From Halopseudomonas maritima (GTDB lineage Bacteria > Pseudomonadota > Gammaproteobacteria > Pseudomonadales > Pseudomonadaceae), in contig NZ_CP079801.1 of the NCBI RefSeq assembly GCF_021545785.1, forward strand, positions 2,356,001-2,420,000: a stretch of DNA of 64,000 bases, written 5' to 3'. Made by a program: the position numbers and the translations under genes. Of the stretch, positions 1-8,870 are shown one piece after another. The notes beneath the pieces are model-generated. The model ran no database searches and was not told where the DNA came from. It worked only from the letters and a program-made list of their open reading frames with translations. Position 1 is the first letter of the stretch; each line of letters starts with the position of its first letter.

Positions 1-1870
1 CGCCGGTATCTCGCTGGGCGCGCTGTCGCCTGAGGCCCACGAAGCCATCGCCGAGGCGATGAACCGTCTGGGCGCGCGCTCCAACTCGGGTGAGGGCGGC
101 GAAGACCCGGCCCGCTACGGCACCGAGCGCACTTCCAAGATCAAGCAGATTGCCTCCGGCCGTTTTGGTGTGACTCCTGAGTATCTGGTCAATGCCGATG
201 TGCTGCAGATCAAGGTGGCCCAGGGTGCCAAGCCAGGTGAAGGTGGCCAGCTGCCCGGTGGCAAGGTGAACGAGCTGATTGCCCGCCTGCGTTACGCAGT
301 ACCCGGCGTCACCCTGATCTCGCCGCCGCCGCACCACGATATTTACTCGATCGAAGACCTGTCGCAGCTGATTTTCGACCTCAAGCAGGTCAACCCGCAG
401 GCGCTGGTCTCGGTCAAGCTGGTGTCCGAGCCGGGGGTGGGAACCATCGCCGCCGGTGTCGCCAAGGCCTACGCTGACCTGATCACCGTGTCCGGTTACG
501 ACGGTGGTACCGGCGCCTCGCCGCTGACCTCCATTCGTTACGCCGGCTCGCCCTGGGAGCTTGGTCTGTCCGAGGCGCACCAGACCTTGCGCGGCAACGA
601 CCTGCGCGGCAAGGTGCGAGTGCAGACCGACGGTGGTCTGAAGACCGGTCTGGACGTGATCAAGGCGGCTATCCTGGGTGCCGAGAGCTTTGGCTTCGGT
701 ACTGCGCCGATGATCGCGCTGGGCTGTAAGTACCTGCGTATCTGTCACCTGAACAACTGTGCAACCGGTGTCGCGACGCAGAACGAACACCTGCGTGATA
801 ACCACTACATCGGCACCGTGCAGATGGTGATGAACTTCTTCACCTATGTTGCGATGGAAACCCGTGAGTGGCTGGCTAAGCTGGGCGTGCGCAGCCTGCA
901 GGAGCTGATCGGGCGTACTGATCTGCTGGAAATCCTGCCGGGCGCTACCGGCAAGCAGCAAAACCTGGACCTGCGTCCGCTGCTGGGCAGCGACCTGGTG
1001 CCGGCCGACAAGCCGCAGTTCTGCGAGTCGCCGCGCAACGAGCCGTTCGACAAGGGGCTGACCGCCGAGAAGATGGTCGAGATGGCGCGCGCCGCCATTG
1101 ATGGTCGCACCGGTGGCGAATATCAGTTGTCGCTGACCAACTGCGACCGCTCCATCGGCGCCCGCGTGTCTGGCGAGATTGCCAAGGTGCACGGCAACCA
1201 GGGCATGGTGACCGCGCCGATTACCTTCCGCATGACCGGCACCGCTGGTCAGAGCTTTGGTGTCTGGAACGCCGGCGGCCTGCACATGTACCTTGAAGGC
1301 GACGCCAACGACTACGTCGGTAAGGGCATGACCGGTGGCAAGCTGACCATCGTGCCGCCCAAGGGCAGCCCGTTCCGCTCTGAGCAAACGTCGATTATCG
1401 GCAACACCTGTCTGTACGGCGCCACCGGCGGCAAGCTGTTCGCTGCCGGTATTGCCGGCGAGCGTTTTGCCGTTCGTAACTCGGGCGCTCACGCCATCAT
1501 CGAAGGTGCGGGTGACCACTGCTGCGAGTACATGACCGGCGGCATGGTCTGCGTACTGGGCAGCACGGGCCATAACTTCGGTGCTGGCATGACCGGCGGC
1601 TTCGCCTACGTACTGGACATGGACAACACCTTCTTCGACAAGCTCAACCATGAGCTGGTCGAGCTGCACCGCATCAGCAACGAGTCGATGGAGATGTATC
1701 GCAGCCACCTGACTCAGGTGCTGACCGAGTACGTCGCGGAGACTGACAGTGCATGGGGTGCCGAGGTGCTGGACAACCTGGACGACTACATTCGCCGTTT
1801 CTGGCTGGTCAAGCCGAAGGCCGCAAGCCTGCGTGCGCTGCTGACCAGCACCCGAGCGAACCCACAATAA
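1..1870 (+). CDS. gltB: Glutamate synthase (NADPH) large subunit, C-terminal part
   Basis: The reading frame is open from base 2, so the gene begins upstream of the window; only about the last 622 residues are present. GltB makes two glutamates from glutamine and 2-oxoglutarate with the GltD subunit. Visible parts are the FMN-binding synthase barrel (SGYDGGTGASPL, then QTDGGLKTG), the 3Fe-4S cluster cysteines in GCKYLRICHLNNCATG, and the glycine-rich GXGXG beta-helix domain at the C-terminus (repeated MTGG and GATGGKLF segments). It is followed after 96 bases by gltD, the normal order in Pseudomonas. No frameshift or stop is seen. Identity is certain; only the 5' part is missing because of the window edge. 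Confidence 0.98.
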   Translation, partial: AGISLGALSPEAHEAIAEAMNRLGARSNSGEGGEDPARYGTERTSKIKQIASGRFGVTPEYLVNADVLQIKVAQGAKPGEGGQLPGGKVNELIARLRYAVPGVTLISPPPHHDIYSIEDLSQLIFDLKQVNPQALVSVKLVSEPGVGTIAAGVAKAYADLITVSGYDGGTGASPLTSIRYAGSPWELGLSEAHQTLRGNDLRGKVRVQTDGGLKTGLDVIKAAILGAESFGFGTAPMIALGCKYLRICHLNNCATGVATQNEHLRDNHYIGTVQMVMNFFTYVAMETREWLAKLGVRSLQELIGRTDLLEILPGATGKQQNLDLRPLLGSDLVPADKPQFCESPRNEPFDKGLTAEKMVEMARAAIDGRTGGEYQLSLTNCDRSIGARVSGEIAKVHGNQGMVTAPITFRMTGTAGQSFGVWNAGGLHMYLEGDANDYVGKGMTGGKLTIVPPKGSPFRSEQTSIIGNTCLYGATGGKLFAAGIAGERFAVRNSGAHAIIEGAGDHCCEYMTGGMVCVLGSTGHNFGAGMTGGFAYVLDMDNTFFDKLNHELVELHRISNESMEMYRSHLTQVLTEYVAETDSAWGAEVLDNLDDYIRRFWLVKPKAASLRALLTSTRANPQ

Positions 1871-1883
1871 GCCGCCTGAGGCG

Positions 1884-1902
1884 GGCCGCCAGGATGGCGG
1901 CC
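1884..1902 (+). other. Hairpin between gltB and gltD
   Basis: GGCCGCC and GGCGGCC form a perfect 7-bp stem around AGGAT. No T-tract follows, so it is not a standard intrinsic terminator. It could stabilise the gltB 3' end or adjust the gltB:gltD ratio; that role is a guess. Confidence 0.3.
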
Positions 1903-1966
1903 TGTCGGCCCTGATGAGTCTGGCAGTGGTGTGACTTAACCGCCGCTGCAGTGTAGAGGTTTAGAT

Positions 1967-3385
1967 ATGGCAGACCGTTTGAGTAACGACTTCCAGTTTA
2001 TCGATGTAGGTCGTGAAGATCCGAAGAAGCGCCCGCTGCGCGCGCGCAAGACCCAGTTTGTTGAGATTCACGAGCAGTTCAAGCCGGACGCGGCCTCCGA
2101 GCAGGCGCACCGCTGCCTCGGGTGCGGTAATCCCTACTGCGAGTGGAAGTGCCCCGTGCACAACTTCATTCCCAACTGGCTGAAGCTGGTCTCCGAGGGC
2201 AACATCCTTGAAGCCGCCGAGCTGTCGCACCAGACCAACACCTTGCCGGAAGTGTGCGGCCGTGTGTGTCCGCAGGACCGCCTGTGCGAGGGTGCCTGTA
2301 CCCTGAATGACGGTTTTGGTGCTGTAACCATCGGCTCAGTCGAGAAATACATCACCGATACCGCCTTTGCCATGGGCTGGCGTCCAGACATGTCCGCCGT
2401 GGTCCCCACCGGCAAACGCGTCGCCATCATTGGCGCCGGCCCGGCTGGTCTGGGCTGTGCTGATGTGCTGGCCCGCGCCGGCGTATCGCCGGTGGTGTTC
2501 GACCGTAACCCGGAAATTGGCGGTTTGCTGACCTTCGGTATTCCCGAGTTCAAGCTGGAAAAGACGGTAATGTCCCGTCGCCGCGAGGTGTTCCAGGGCA
2601 TGGGCATCGAGTTCCGCCTGAACACCGAGATCGGCAAGGATGTGATGATCGATGACCTGCTGGCCGAATACGATGCGGTCTTCATGGGCATGGGCACCTA
2701 CACCTACATGAAGGGTGGCTTCCCGGGTGAAGACCTGCCCGGCGTCTACGACGCGCTGGATTTCCTGATTGCCAACGTCAACCGTAACCTGGGCTTCGAG
2801 AAGTCCGCAGACGACTTCATCGACATGAAGGGCAAGAAGGTCGTGGTACTGGGTGGTGGCGACACGGCGATGGACTGCAACCGCACCTCCATCCGTCAGG
2901 GCGCCAACGCGGTCACCTGTGCTTACCGTCGTGATGAGGCGAACATGCCGGGGTCGCGCAAGGAAGTGAAGAACGCCAAGGACGAGGGCGTGAAGTTCCT
3001 GTTCAACCGCCAGCCGATTGCCATTGTCGGTGAGGACAAGGTTGAAGGCGTCAAGGTGGTCGAAACCCGCCTGGGCGAGCCCGACGCCCGTGGCCGTCGC
3101 AGTCCGGAGCCGATCCCGGGCTCCGAAGAAGTGCTGCCGGCGGATGCCGTCGTCATCGCCTTTGGTTTCCGTCCGAGCCCGGCTGACTGGTTTGCCGACA
3201 AGCAGATCGACACCGACAGCCAGGGCCGTGTGATTGCGCCCGAGCAGGCGCAGTACAAGTTCCAGACCAGCAACCCCAAGGTGTTTGCCGGTGGCGACAT
3301 GGTACGCGGCTCTGACCTGGTGGTGACGGCCATCTTCGAAGGCCGTCAGGCTGCCGAGGGTATCCTCGACTATCTCGGGGTGTGA
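1967..3385 (+). CDS. gltD: Glutamate synthase (NADPH) small subunit
   Basis: 472 residues, the usual length for GltD. This subunit takes electrons from NADPH through FAD and two 4Fe-4S clusters and passes them to GltB. The N-terminal ferredoxin-like domain has the cysteine motifs CLGCGNPYCEWKCP and CGRVCPQDRLCEGAC (about residues 48-110). Two Rossmann motifs follow: GAGPAGLGCADVL for FAD near residue 155 and GGGDTAMDCNRT for NADPH near residue 305. The C-terminal segment AGGDMVRGSDLVVTAI closes the FAD domain. It lies directly downstream of gltB and ends before a strong terminator, so the two form one transcription unit. Confidence 0.98.
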   Translation: MADRLSNDFQFIDVGREDPKKRPLRARKTQFVEIHEQFKPDAASEQAHRCLGCGNPYCEWKCPVHNFIPNWLKLVSEGNILEAAELSHQTNTLPEVCGRVCPQDRLCEGACTLNDGFGAVTIGSVEKYITDTAFAMGWRPDMSAVVPTGKRVAIIGAGPAGLGCADVLARAGVSPVVFDRNPEIGGLLTFGIPEFKLEKTVMSRRREVFQGMGIEFRLNTEIGKDVMIDDLLAEYDAVFMGMGTYTYMKGGFPGEDLPGVYDALDFLIANVNRNLGFEKSADDFIDMKGKKVVVLGGGDTAMDCNRTSIRQGANAVTCAYRRDEANMPGSRKEVKNAKDEGVKFLFNRQPIAIVGEDKVEGVKVVETRLGEPDARGRRSPEPIPGSEEVLPADAVVIAFGFRPSPADWFADKQIDTDSQGRVIAPEQAQYKFQTSNPKVFAGGDMVRGSDLVVTAIFEGRQAAEGILDYLGV

Positions 3386-3411
3386 CAACAGGTCACGGCC
3401 TGAGTGTTACT

Positions 3412-3445
3412 AACAAGGGCGCCTGCGGGCGCCCTTGTTGCTTTG
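3412..3445 (+). terminator. Intrinsic terminator of gltBD
   Basis: A perfect 12-bp stem (AACAAGGGCGCC at 3412-3423 with GGCGCCCTTGTT at 3428-3439) closes a TGCG loop and runs into GCTTTG. It lies 27 bases after the gltD stop codon. Confidence 0.85.
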
Positions 3446-3510
3446 TGGCCTGCTGTTTGTGCGCAATTGCCGCTACAATGGCCGCTGACCTTTTTTGACT
3501 GGATGGCCCC

Positions 3511-4593
3511 ATGACTGAATTGAAAAACGACCGTTTCCTGCGCGCGCTGGCACGTCAGCCGGTGGATGTCACCCCGGTGTGGATGATGCGTCAGGCCGGC
3601 CGCTATCTGCCCGAGTACCGCGCATCGCGTGCTCGCGCCGGCGACTTCATGGGGCTGTGCATGAATCCGGAGATGGCCTGTGAGGTGACCTTGCAGCCGC
3701 TGGATCGCTACCCGCTGGACGCCGCCATCCTGTTTTCTGACATTCTGACCATCCCCGACGCCATGGGGCAGGGCCTGTACTTCGAGACCGGTGAGGGCCC
3801 GCGCTTTCGCAAGGTGATCAACACCGCTGCCGATATCGAGGCGCTGCCGGTGCCGGACCCGGAGCAGGATCTCGGCTACGTGATGGACGCGGTGCGCACT
3901 ATCCGCCGTGAGCTGAACGGCCGCGTGCCGCTGATTGGCTTCTCGGGCAGCCCCTGGACGCTGGCGACCTATATGGTCGAGGGCGGCTCCTCCAAGGACT
4001 TTCGCAAGACCAAGGCCATGCTGTATGACCAGCCCGAGGCCATGCACCTGCTGCTCGACAAGCTGGCGCAGTCGGTGACCAGTTACCTCAACGGGCAGAT
4101 CAAGGCCGGCGCCCAGGCGGTGCAGATTTTTGACACCTGGGGCGGCAACCTGTCTGCCGACGCCTACCAAAAGTTCTCTCTGGCTTACATGCGCAAGATC
4201 GTGTCGGGACTGATCCGCGAACACGACGGCCGTAAGATTCCGGTCATTCTGTTCACCAAAAATGGCGGCCTGTGGCTGGACAGCATTGCCGACGCGGGCG
4301 CTGACGCACTGGGTCTGGACTGGACCATGGATATCGGCGTTGCGCGCTCGCGGGTTGGTGCAAAGGTTGCATTGCAGGGCAATATGGACCCGACCGTGCT
4401 GTACGCCAAGCCGGCTGCCATTCGCGCCGAGGTGGCGCGTATCCTGGCCAGCTATGGCAAGGGCAGCGGGCATGTCTTCAACCTGGGGCACGGTATTACA
4501 CCTGAGGTCGATCCGGCTCACGCCGGTGCCTTTATCGAGGCGGTGCACGAGTTGTCAGCGGTTTATCACGACCCGAATGCTATCGTGGTCTGA
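3511..4593 (+). CDS. hemE: Uroporphyrinogen decarboxylase
   Basis: 360 residues, close to the usual 354-360. HemE removes four carboxyl groups from uroporphyrinogen III to give coproporphyrinogen III in cytoplasmic heme synthesis. The family signature PVWMMRQAGRYLPEY is at residues 21-35, the catalytic Asp region is AAILFSDILTIPDAMG, and the second signature GFSGSPWTLATYMVEG is near residue 150. The C-terminal NLGHGITPEVDP is also conserved. It stands alone after the gltBD terminator; a TACAAT -10-like hexamer lies at 3474-3479, without a clear -35 box. The hemE position after gltD is the normal Pseudomonas arrangement. Confidence 0.97.
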   Translation: MTELKNDRFLRALARQPVDVTPVWMMRQAGRYLPEYRASRARAGDFMGLCMNPEMACEVTLQPLDRYPLDAAILFSDILTIPDAMGQGLYFETGEGPRFRKVINTAADIEALPVPDPEQDLGYVMDAVRTIRRELNGRVPLIGFSGSPWTLATYMVEGGSSKDFRKTKAMLYDQPEAMHLLLDKLAQSVTSYLNGQIKAGAQAVQIFDTWGGNLSADAYQKFSLAYMRKIVSGLIREHDGRKIPVILFTKNGGLWLDSIADAGADALGLDWTMDIGVARSRVGAKVALQGNMDPTVLYAKPAAIRAEVARILASYGKGSGHVFNLGHGITPEVDPAHAGAFIEAVHELSAVYHDPNAIVV

Positions 4594-4648
4594 CCCACCT
4601 GCGCCCACAAAGGGCTGGGTAGGCGTTATCTGAACAAGGAGAGGGCGT

Positions 4649-5419
4649 ATGCGTAGGGTAGTGTTCAATCAGAAGGGCGGGGTAGGCAAGTCCAGCATCG
4701 CCTGCAACCTGGCCGCCGTCAGTGCGGCCGCGGGCTACAAGACGCTGGTGATTGATCTGGACCCACAGGCCAATTCCAGCCATTACCTGCTGGGTGAGCG
4801 GCTGGCTGATGTGGACACCACCATCGCCGATTTCTTCTCCCAGACCTTGTCCAGCGGCCTGTTCGGCAAGAAGGCGGAAAACTTCGTCACCGAAACGCCG
4901 TTCGAGAACCTCTGGCTGATGCCGGCCAGCCCCGAGCTGGCCGAACTGCAGCACAAGCTGGAGTCACGCTACAAGATCCAGAAGCTGCGCAAGCTGTTAA
5001 AGGACCTGAAGGACAACTACGAGCGGATCTACATAGACACTGCCCCGGCGTTCAACTTCTACACCATGTCGGCACTGATTGCCGCTGATCGCGTGCTGAT
5101 TCCTTTTGATTGTGACAGCTTCTCGCGGCAGGCGCTGTACGGCCTGCTGACCGAGCTGGAAGATGTACGTGAAGAGCACAACGAGGACCTGGCGGTAGAA
5201 GGCATCGTGGTTAACCAGTTTCAACCGCGTGCGGCCCTGCCGCAGAAAATGCTGGATGAGTTGATAGCCGAAGGCTTGCCGGTGCTGCCGGTACACCTGA
5301 ACAGCTCGGTGCGCATGCGTGAATCGCACGAGGCGGCCACGCCGCTGATTTTCCTCGATGGGCGGCACAAGCTGACCCAGCAGTTTATGGCGCTGCACGA
5401 CCACATCGAGGCGCAATAG
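4649..5419 (+). CDS. Orphan ParA/MinD-type ATPase
   Basis: 256 residues. The N-terminus MRRVVFNQKGGVGKSS is a deviant Walker A motif of the ParA/Soj family, followed by the switch segment LVIDLDPQANSS and the Walker B-like IYIDTAPAFNF near residue 130. Such ATPases position plasmids, chromosomes or protein clusters on the nucleoid. No ParB partner or parS-like repeat is visible nearby, so it is not the chromosome-partitioning pair; it is an orphan ParA as found at this locus in other pseudomonads. The start follows AAGGAG at a good distance. It lies between hemE and metY on the same strand. Cargo and partner cannot be deduced. Confidence 0.85.
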   Translation: MRRVVFNQKGGVGKSSIACNLAAVSAAAGYKTLVIDLDPQANSSHYLLGERLADVDTTIADFFSQTLSSGLFGKKAENFVTETPFENLWLMPASPELAELQHKLESRYKIQKLRKLLKDLKDNYERIYIDTAPAFNFYTMSALIAADRVLIPFDCDSFSRQALYGLLTELEDVREEHNEDLAVEGIVVNQFQPRAALPQKMLDELIAEGLPVLPVHLNSSVRMRESHEAATPLIFLDGRHKLTQQFMALHDHIEAQ

Positions 5420-5496
5420 GCGGCGCCCGGTCGCATTGACCAGCCGGCTTTCCTTCTGCATGCTCGGCGCTGGACTTCAATAACAAGGACAGCGCC

Positions 5497-6771
5497 ATGA
5501 AGCTTGAAACGCTAGCCATACACGCCGGATACACCCCCGACCCCAATACGCACGCGGTTGCCGTGCCGATTTACCAGACCACTTCCTACGCCTTTGACGA
5601 CACCCAGCACGGGGCCGACCTGTTCGACCTGAAGGTGCCGGGCAACATCTACAGTCGCATCATGAACCCGACCAACGACGTGCTGGAGCAGCGCGTTGCG
5701 GCGCTGGAAGGCGGCGTTGGCGCCTTGGCCGTGGCCTCCGGCATGGCGGCTATTACCTACGCGATCCAGACCCTGGCAGAGGCGGGCGACAACATCGTTT
5801 CCGTGGCCAAACTCTACGGTGGCACCTATAACCTTCTGGCCCATACCCTGCCGCGTCAGGGCATCGAAACCCGCTTTGCTGCCCATGATGACATCGCGGC
5901 GCTGGAAAGCCTGATTGATGCGCGCACCAAGGCGGTGTTCTGCGAATCCATCGGCAACCCGGCGGGTAACGTGATCGATATTCAGGCGTTGGCCGATGCC
6001 GCGCACCGTCACGGTGTGCCGCTGATTGTCGATAACACCGTGGCTACCCCGGCGCTGTGCCGGCCGTTTGAACACGGTGCCGATATTGTTGTGCACTCGC
6101 TAACCAAGTATATGGGCGGTCACGGCACGACCCTGGGCGGCATCGTGGTGGATGGCGGTTGCTTCCCTTGGGCAGAGAACGCCGAGCGCTTCCCGCTGCT
6201 CAATACCGCCGACCCGTCCTATCACGGTGTGGTTTATACCGAGGCCTTTGGTCCTGCTGCCTTCATTGGTCGCTGCCGCGTCGTACCGCTGCGCAACATG
6301 GGCGCAGCGCTGTCGCCGTTCAATGCCTTCATGATCCTGCAGGGGCTGGAAACCCTGTCTCTACGTATGGAGCGTCACTGCGACAATGCCATGGCCGTTG
6401 CCCGCTTCCTGCAGGATCATTCGCAGGTTGCCTGGGTGCAGTACGCCGGGCTGGAAGATCACCCCGAGCACGCCCTGGCCAAACGCTATATGGGCGGCAA
6501 GCCGGCCTCGGTGCTGTCGTTCGGAATCAAGGGCGGGCAGGAGGCCGGAGCGCGGTTTATTGATGCGCTGAACCTGGTGGTCCGTCTGGTGAACATTGGT
6601 GATGCCAAATCGCTGGCCTGCCACCCGGCATCCACTACGCACCGCCAACTGAACGACGAGGAACTGGCTAAGGCCGGCGTGTCGCGTGACATGGTGCGTC
6701 TGTCGATCGGTATCGAGCATATCGATGACATCCTCGCCGACCTGTCGCAGGCGCTCGAGGCCTCGCGCTAG
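5497..6771 (+). CDS. metY: O-acetylhomoserine/O-succinylhomoserine sulfhydrylase
   Basis: 424 residues. This is a PLP-dependent Cys/Met metabolism enzyme that makes homocysteine (or cystathionine) from an acylated homoserine. The start METLAIHAGYTPDPNTHAVAVPIYQTTSYAFD-type segment is typical of MetY (here beginning MKLETLAIHAGYTPDP), the phosphate-binding GMAAITYAIQTLA is at about residue 83, and the PLP lysine lies in VHSLTKYMGGHGTT near residue 207. The length and the long insertion after the lysine (WAENAERFP...) favour MetY over MetZ or MetB. AAGGA precedes the start. It is followed by two hairpins, the second with a T-tract. Confidence 0.93.
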   Translation: MKLETLAIHAGYTPDPNTHAVAVPIYQTTSYAFDDTQHGADLFDLKVPGNIYSRIMNPTNDVLEQRVAALEGGVGALAVASGMAAITYAIQTLAEAGDNIVSVAKLYGGTYNLLAHTLPRQGIETRFAAHDDIAALESLIDARTKAVFCESIGNPAGNVIDIQALADAAHRHGVPLIVDNTVATPALCRPFEHGADIVVHSLTKYMGGHGTTLGGIVVDGGCFPWAENAERFPLLNTADPSYHGVVYTEAFGPAAFIGRCRVVPLRNMGAALSPFNAFMILQGLETLSLRMERHCDNAMAVARFLQDHSQVAWVQYAGLEDHPEHALAKRYMGGKPASVLSFGIKGGQEAGARFIDALNLVVRLVNIGDAKSLACHPASTTHRQLNDEELAKAGVSRDMVRLSIGIEHIDDILADLSQALEASR

Positions 6772-6774
6772 GCG

Positions 6775-6793
6775 CCTCCCGCTTTGCGGGAGG
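6775..6793 (+). terminator. Hairpin directly after metY
   Basis: CCTCCCGC and GCGGGAGG form a perfect 8-bp stem around TTT, starting 4 bases after the metY stop. There is no T-tract, so it may stabilise the transcript rather than end it. Confidence 0.45.
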
Positions 6794-6826
6794 TGAGCGA
6801 CAAGCCGCAAGCTTCAAGCTGCAAGC

Positions 6827-6864
6827 AAAACCCGCGCGGTGTTGAATCGCGCGGGTTTTCTTTT
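6827..6864. terminator. Bidirectional terminator between metY and the SLC13 gene
   Basis: AAAACCCGCGCG (6827-6838) pairs perfectly with CGCGCGGGTTTT (6848-6859), a 12-bp stem with a 9-base loop followed by CTTTTGG. The A-run on the 5' side gives a T-run on the other strand, so it can serve metY (+) and the converging transporter gene (-). Confidence 0.8.
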
Positions 6865-6950
6865 GGACAGCTTATGGCAGGCGCGCTTGACGGTCTTGTC
6901 GTCGATCTCATCCTGACTACGCTTGCAGCTCGCGCGCGCCAGCGCGCGTT

Positions 6951-8738
6951 TCAGGGAAACAGCGGCCAGACCAGCGGGATGATCAGTGAGGCGGCTAGCC
7001 ACATGATCAGGTTCAGCGGTACGCCGATGCGCATAAAGTCCGAGAAGCGGTAGCCGCCGGCGCTGTAAACGAAGGTGTTGGTCTGGTAGCCGATGGGTGT
7101 GGCAAAGCTGGCGCTGGCTGCGAACATCACCGCCACCACAAAGGGCGTCGGGTCGGCGCCCAGCTGCTGCGCGACCCCAATGGCTATGGGGGTTACCAGC
7201 ACGGCGACGGCGTTGTTGCTGACTACCTCGGTCAGCACCGAGGTAAGCAGGTAGATAAACGACAGCATGAACAGCGGCCCCAGCAGGGGTGACAGCGTCA
7301 TCACATGGCTGACCACGGTATCGACCAGGCCGACCTTGTTCATGGCGATACTGATTGCCAGCATGCCGAAGATCAGCGTCAGAATACGCCAGTCGATGGC
7401 CTTGTAGGCGTCTTCGGTGTCCAGACAGCCGGTGGCCACCACCAGTGCGGCGGCAATCATCGCCAGCCCTTCGATCGGCATTACCTTGAACGCGGCGAGC
7501 ACCATCACGGCGAGCACGGCGGCGATGGCAATTGGTGCCTTGTCGCGGCGGTAGGCGCGTTCTTGTACCGAGTTCAGGCTGATCAACTCGCCGTTGTCGG
7601 CAAATTTCTTGATCTGCGACGCTGTGCCTTCCACCAGCATGACGTCACCGAATTGCAGTTCGAAGTCATCCAGGTTGTCCTGGATGTTCTCGTTGTGGCG
7701 GTGTACTGCCAACACGTGAATGCCGTAGCGCGCAGTCAGGTTGAGGTTGCGCATGGGGCGGTGGCTGTAGCGCGAGTTGCGGCCCACGATGGCCTCGGCC
7801 AGCATCACATCGCGGGTGGAGATGGTCTCGAAGCTGTCGGCGCGGTTGATCGCCAGCAGGCCGTTGTGCCGCAGCTCGACAAAATCACGCATGCTGGTGT
7901 GCAGCACCAGACGGTCGCCTGCCAGCAACTGGGTGTCGTTAAGCGGGGTAGACAGCTCCTCATCGCCGCGAAAGATCTTCAGTACGCGGATGCCGCTGTT
8001 GCCGTTCAGGTTGGCTTGGCTGATGGTCTGGTTGATCACCGGCGAGTCGTGCGGCACCAGCAGCTCGGTCATGAAGGTGCGCGCCTGATCCGGGCGCAGC
8101 TGACGTGACAGGCTTTCACGCTCAGGTAGCAGGCGATGGCCGATCAGCAGCACAAAGGCCATGCCGATGCTGGCCATGATCATCCCTGGCAGGGTGATGT
8201 CGAACATGCCGAACGGCTCCAGCCCCATCTGCCGGGCAACGCCGTCGACCAGGATGTTGGTGGAGGTGCCGATCATGGTCATGGTGCCGCCGAAGATGGT
8301 GGCGTAGGACAGCGGAATCAGCATCTTCGAGGGCTTGCTGCCCACACTGGTTGCCAAGGCGATGGCCACGGGGGTGAGAATCGCGACAACCGGTGTGTTG
8401 TTGATGAAGGTTGATAGCAGCAGGGCCGTCATCATCAGACTGAACAGCGTGCGCCACTGGCTGCCACCGCCCATGCGCGCCAGCCAGTTGCCGAGGGTTT
8501 CGACGCAACCGGTACGTTCCAGTGCCGCGGACAGGATAAACATGCAGGCGATGGTGATGGGGGCACTGTTGGACAGCACGCCAAGGACGTCGGCCGGGGA
8601 CAGTAGCTGGCTGACCAGCAGCACGGCAACGGCAATGCCGACGACCACATCAGGGCTGAACTTCTCGCGCGCGAACGCGTAGAACACCCAACACAGCAGC
8701 AGCGCCACACCTATCAGTGGCAGTGAATCCCAGCTCAT
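6951..8738 (-). CDS. SLC13/DASS-family transporter with TrkA-C domains
   Basis: 595 residues from the chosen ATG at 8738 (MSWDSLPLIGVALLL); an in-frame ATG 20 codons upstream would add a charged leader unlike the family. The inner-membrane domain is split into two halves of hydrophobic helices (about 1-180 and 400-595). They flank two soluble RCK_C/TrkA-C regions, each ending in LLAGDRLVLHT- and FGDVMLVEG-like segments. The repeated SNNAVAVLVTP and NNTPVVAILTPVAIALA motifs are the DASS substrate/sodium signature. Such proteins carry dicarboxylates, sulfate or other anions with sodium; the substrate cannot be read from sequence. It follows selO on the same strand with 132 bases between. Confidence 0.85.
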   Translation of the reverse strand: MSWDSLPLIGVALLLCWVFYAFAREKFSPDVVVGIAVAVLLVSQLLSPADVLGVLSNSAPITIACMFILSAALERTGCVETLGNWLARMGGGSQWRTLFSLMMTALLLSTFINNTPVVAILTPVAIALATSVGSKPSKMLIPLSYATIFGGTMTMIGTSTNILVDGVARQMGLEPFGMFDITLPGMIMASIGMAFVLLIGHRLLPERESLSRQLRPDQARTFMTELLVPHDSPVINQTISQANLNGNSGIRVLKIFRGDEELSTPLNDTQLLAGDRLVLHTSMRDFVELRHNGLLAINRADSFETISTRDVMLAEAIVGRNSRYSHRPMRNLNLTARYGIHVLAVHRHNENIQDNLDDFELQFGDVMLVEGTASQIKKFADNGELISLNSVQERAYRRDKAPIAIAAVLAVMVLAAFKVMPIEGLAMIAAALVVATGCLDTEDAYKAIDWRILTLIFGMLAISIAMNKVGLVDTVVSHVMTLSPLLGPLFMLSFIYLLTSVLTEVVSNNAVAVLVTPIAIGVAQQLGADPTPFVVAVMFAASASFATPIGYQTNTFVYSAGGYRFSDFMRIGVPLNLIMWLAASLIIPLVWPLFP

Positions 8739-8845
8739 CGGTAACCGAACTCTCTCGTGAGGTATCGGGTCCGCTGCCGGACCCATGCTGGGCGTCACAT
8801 TAAGAGGCGGCGCTATATTTGTCCAAGCACAAAAACTGATTTTTA

Positions 8846-8862
8846 TATTCTCTAAAAGAATA
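8846..8862 (-). terminator. Weak AT-rich hairpin after selO
   Basis: TATTCT and AGAATA form a 6-bp stem; on the minus strand it is followed by TAAAAATCAGTTTTTG. Position just after the selO stop suggests a weak terminator. Confidence 0.35.
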
Positions 8863-8870
8863 AGCTGCGA

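Noticed and set aside
4649..5419. Chromosomal partition locus parAB with parS sites
   Set aside because: No ParB gene and no parS-like 16-mer palindrome were seen beside it.
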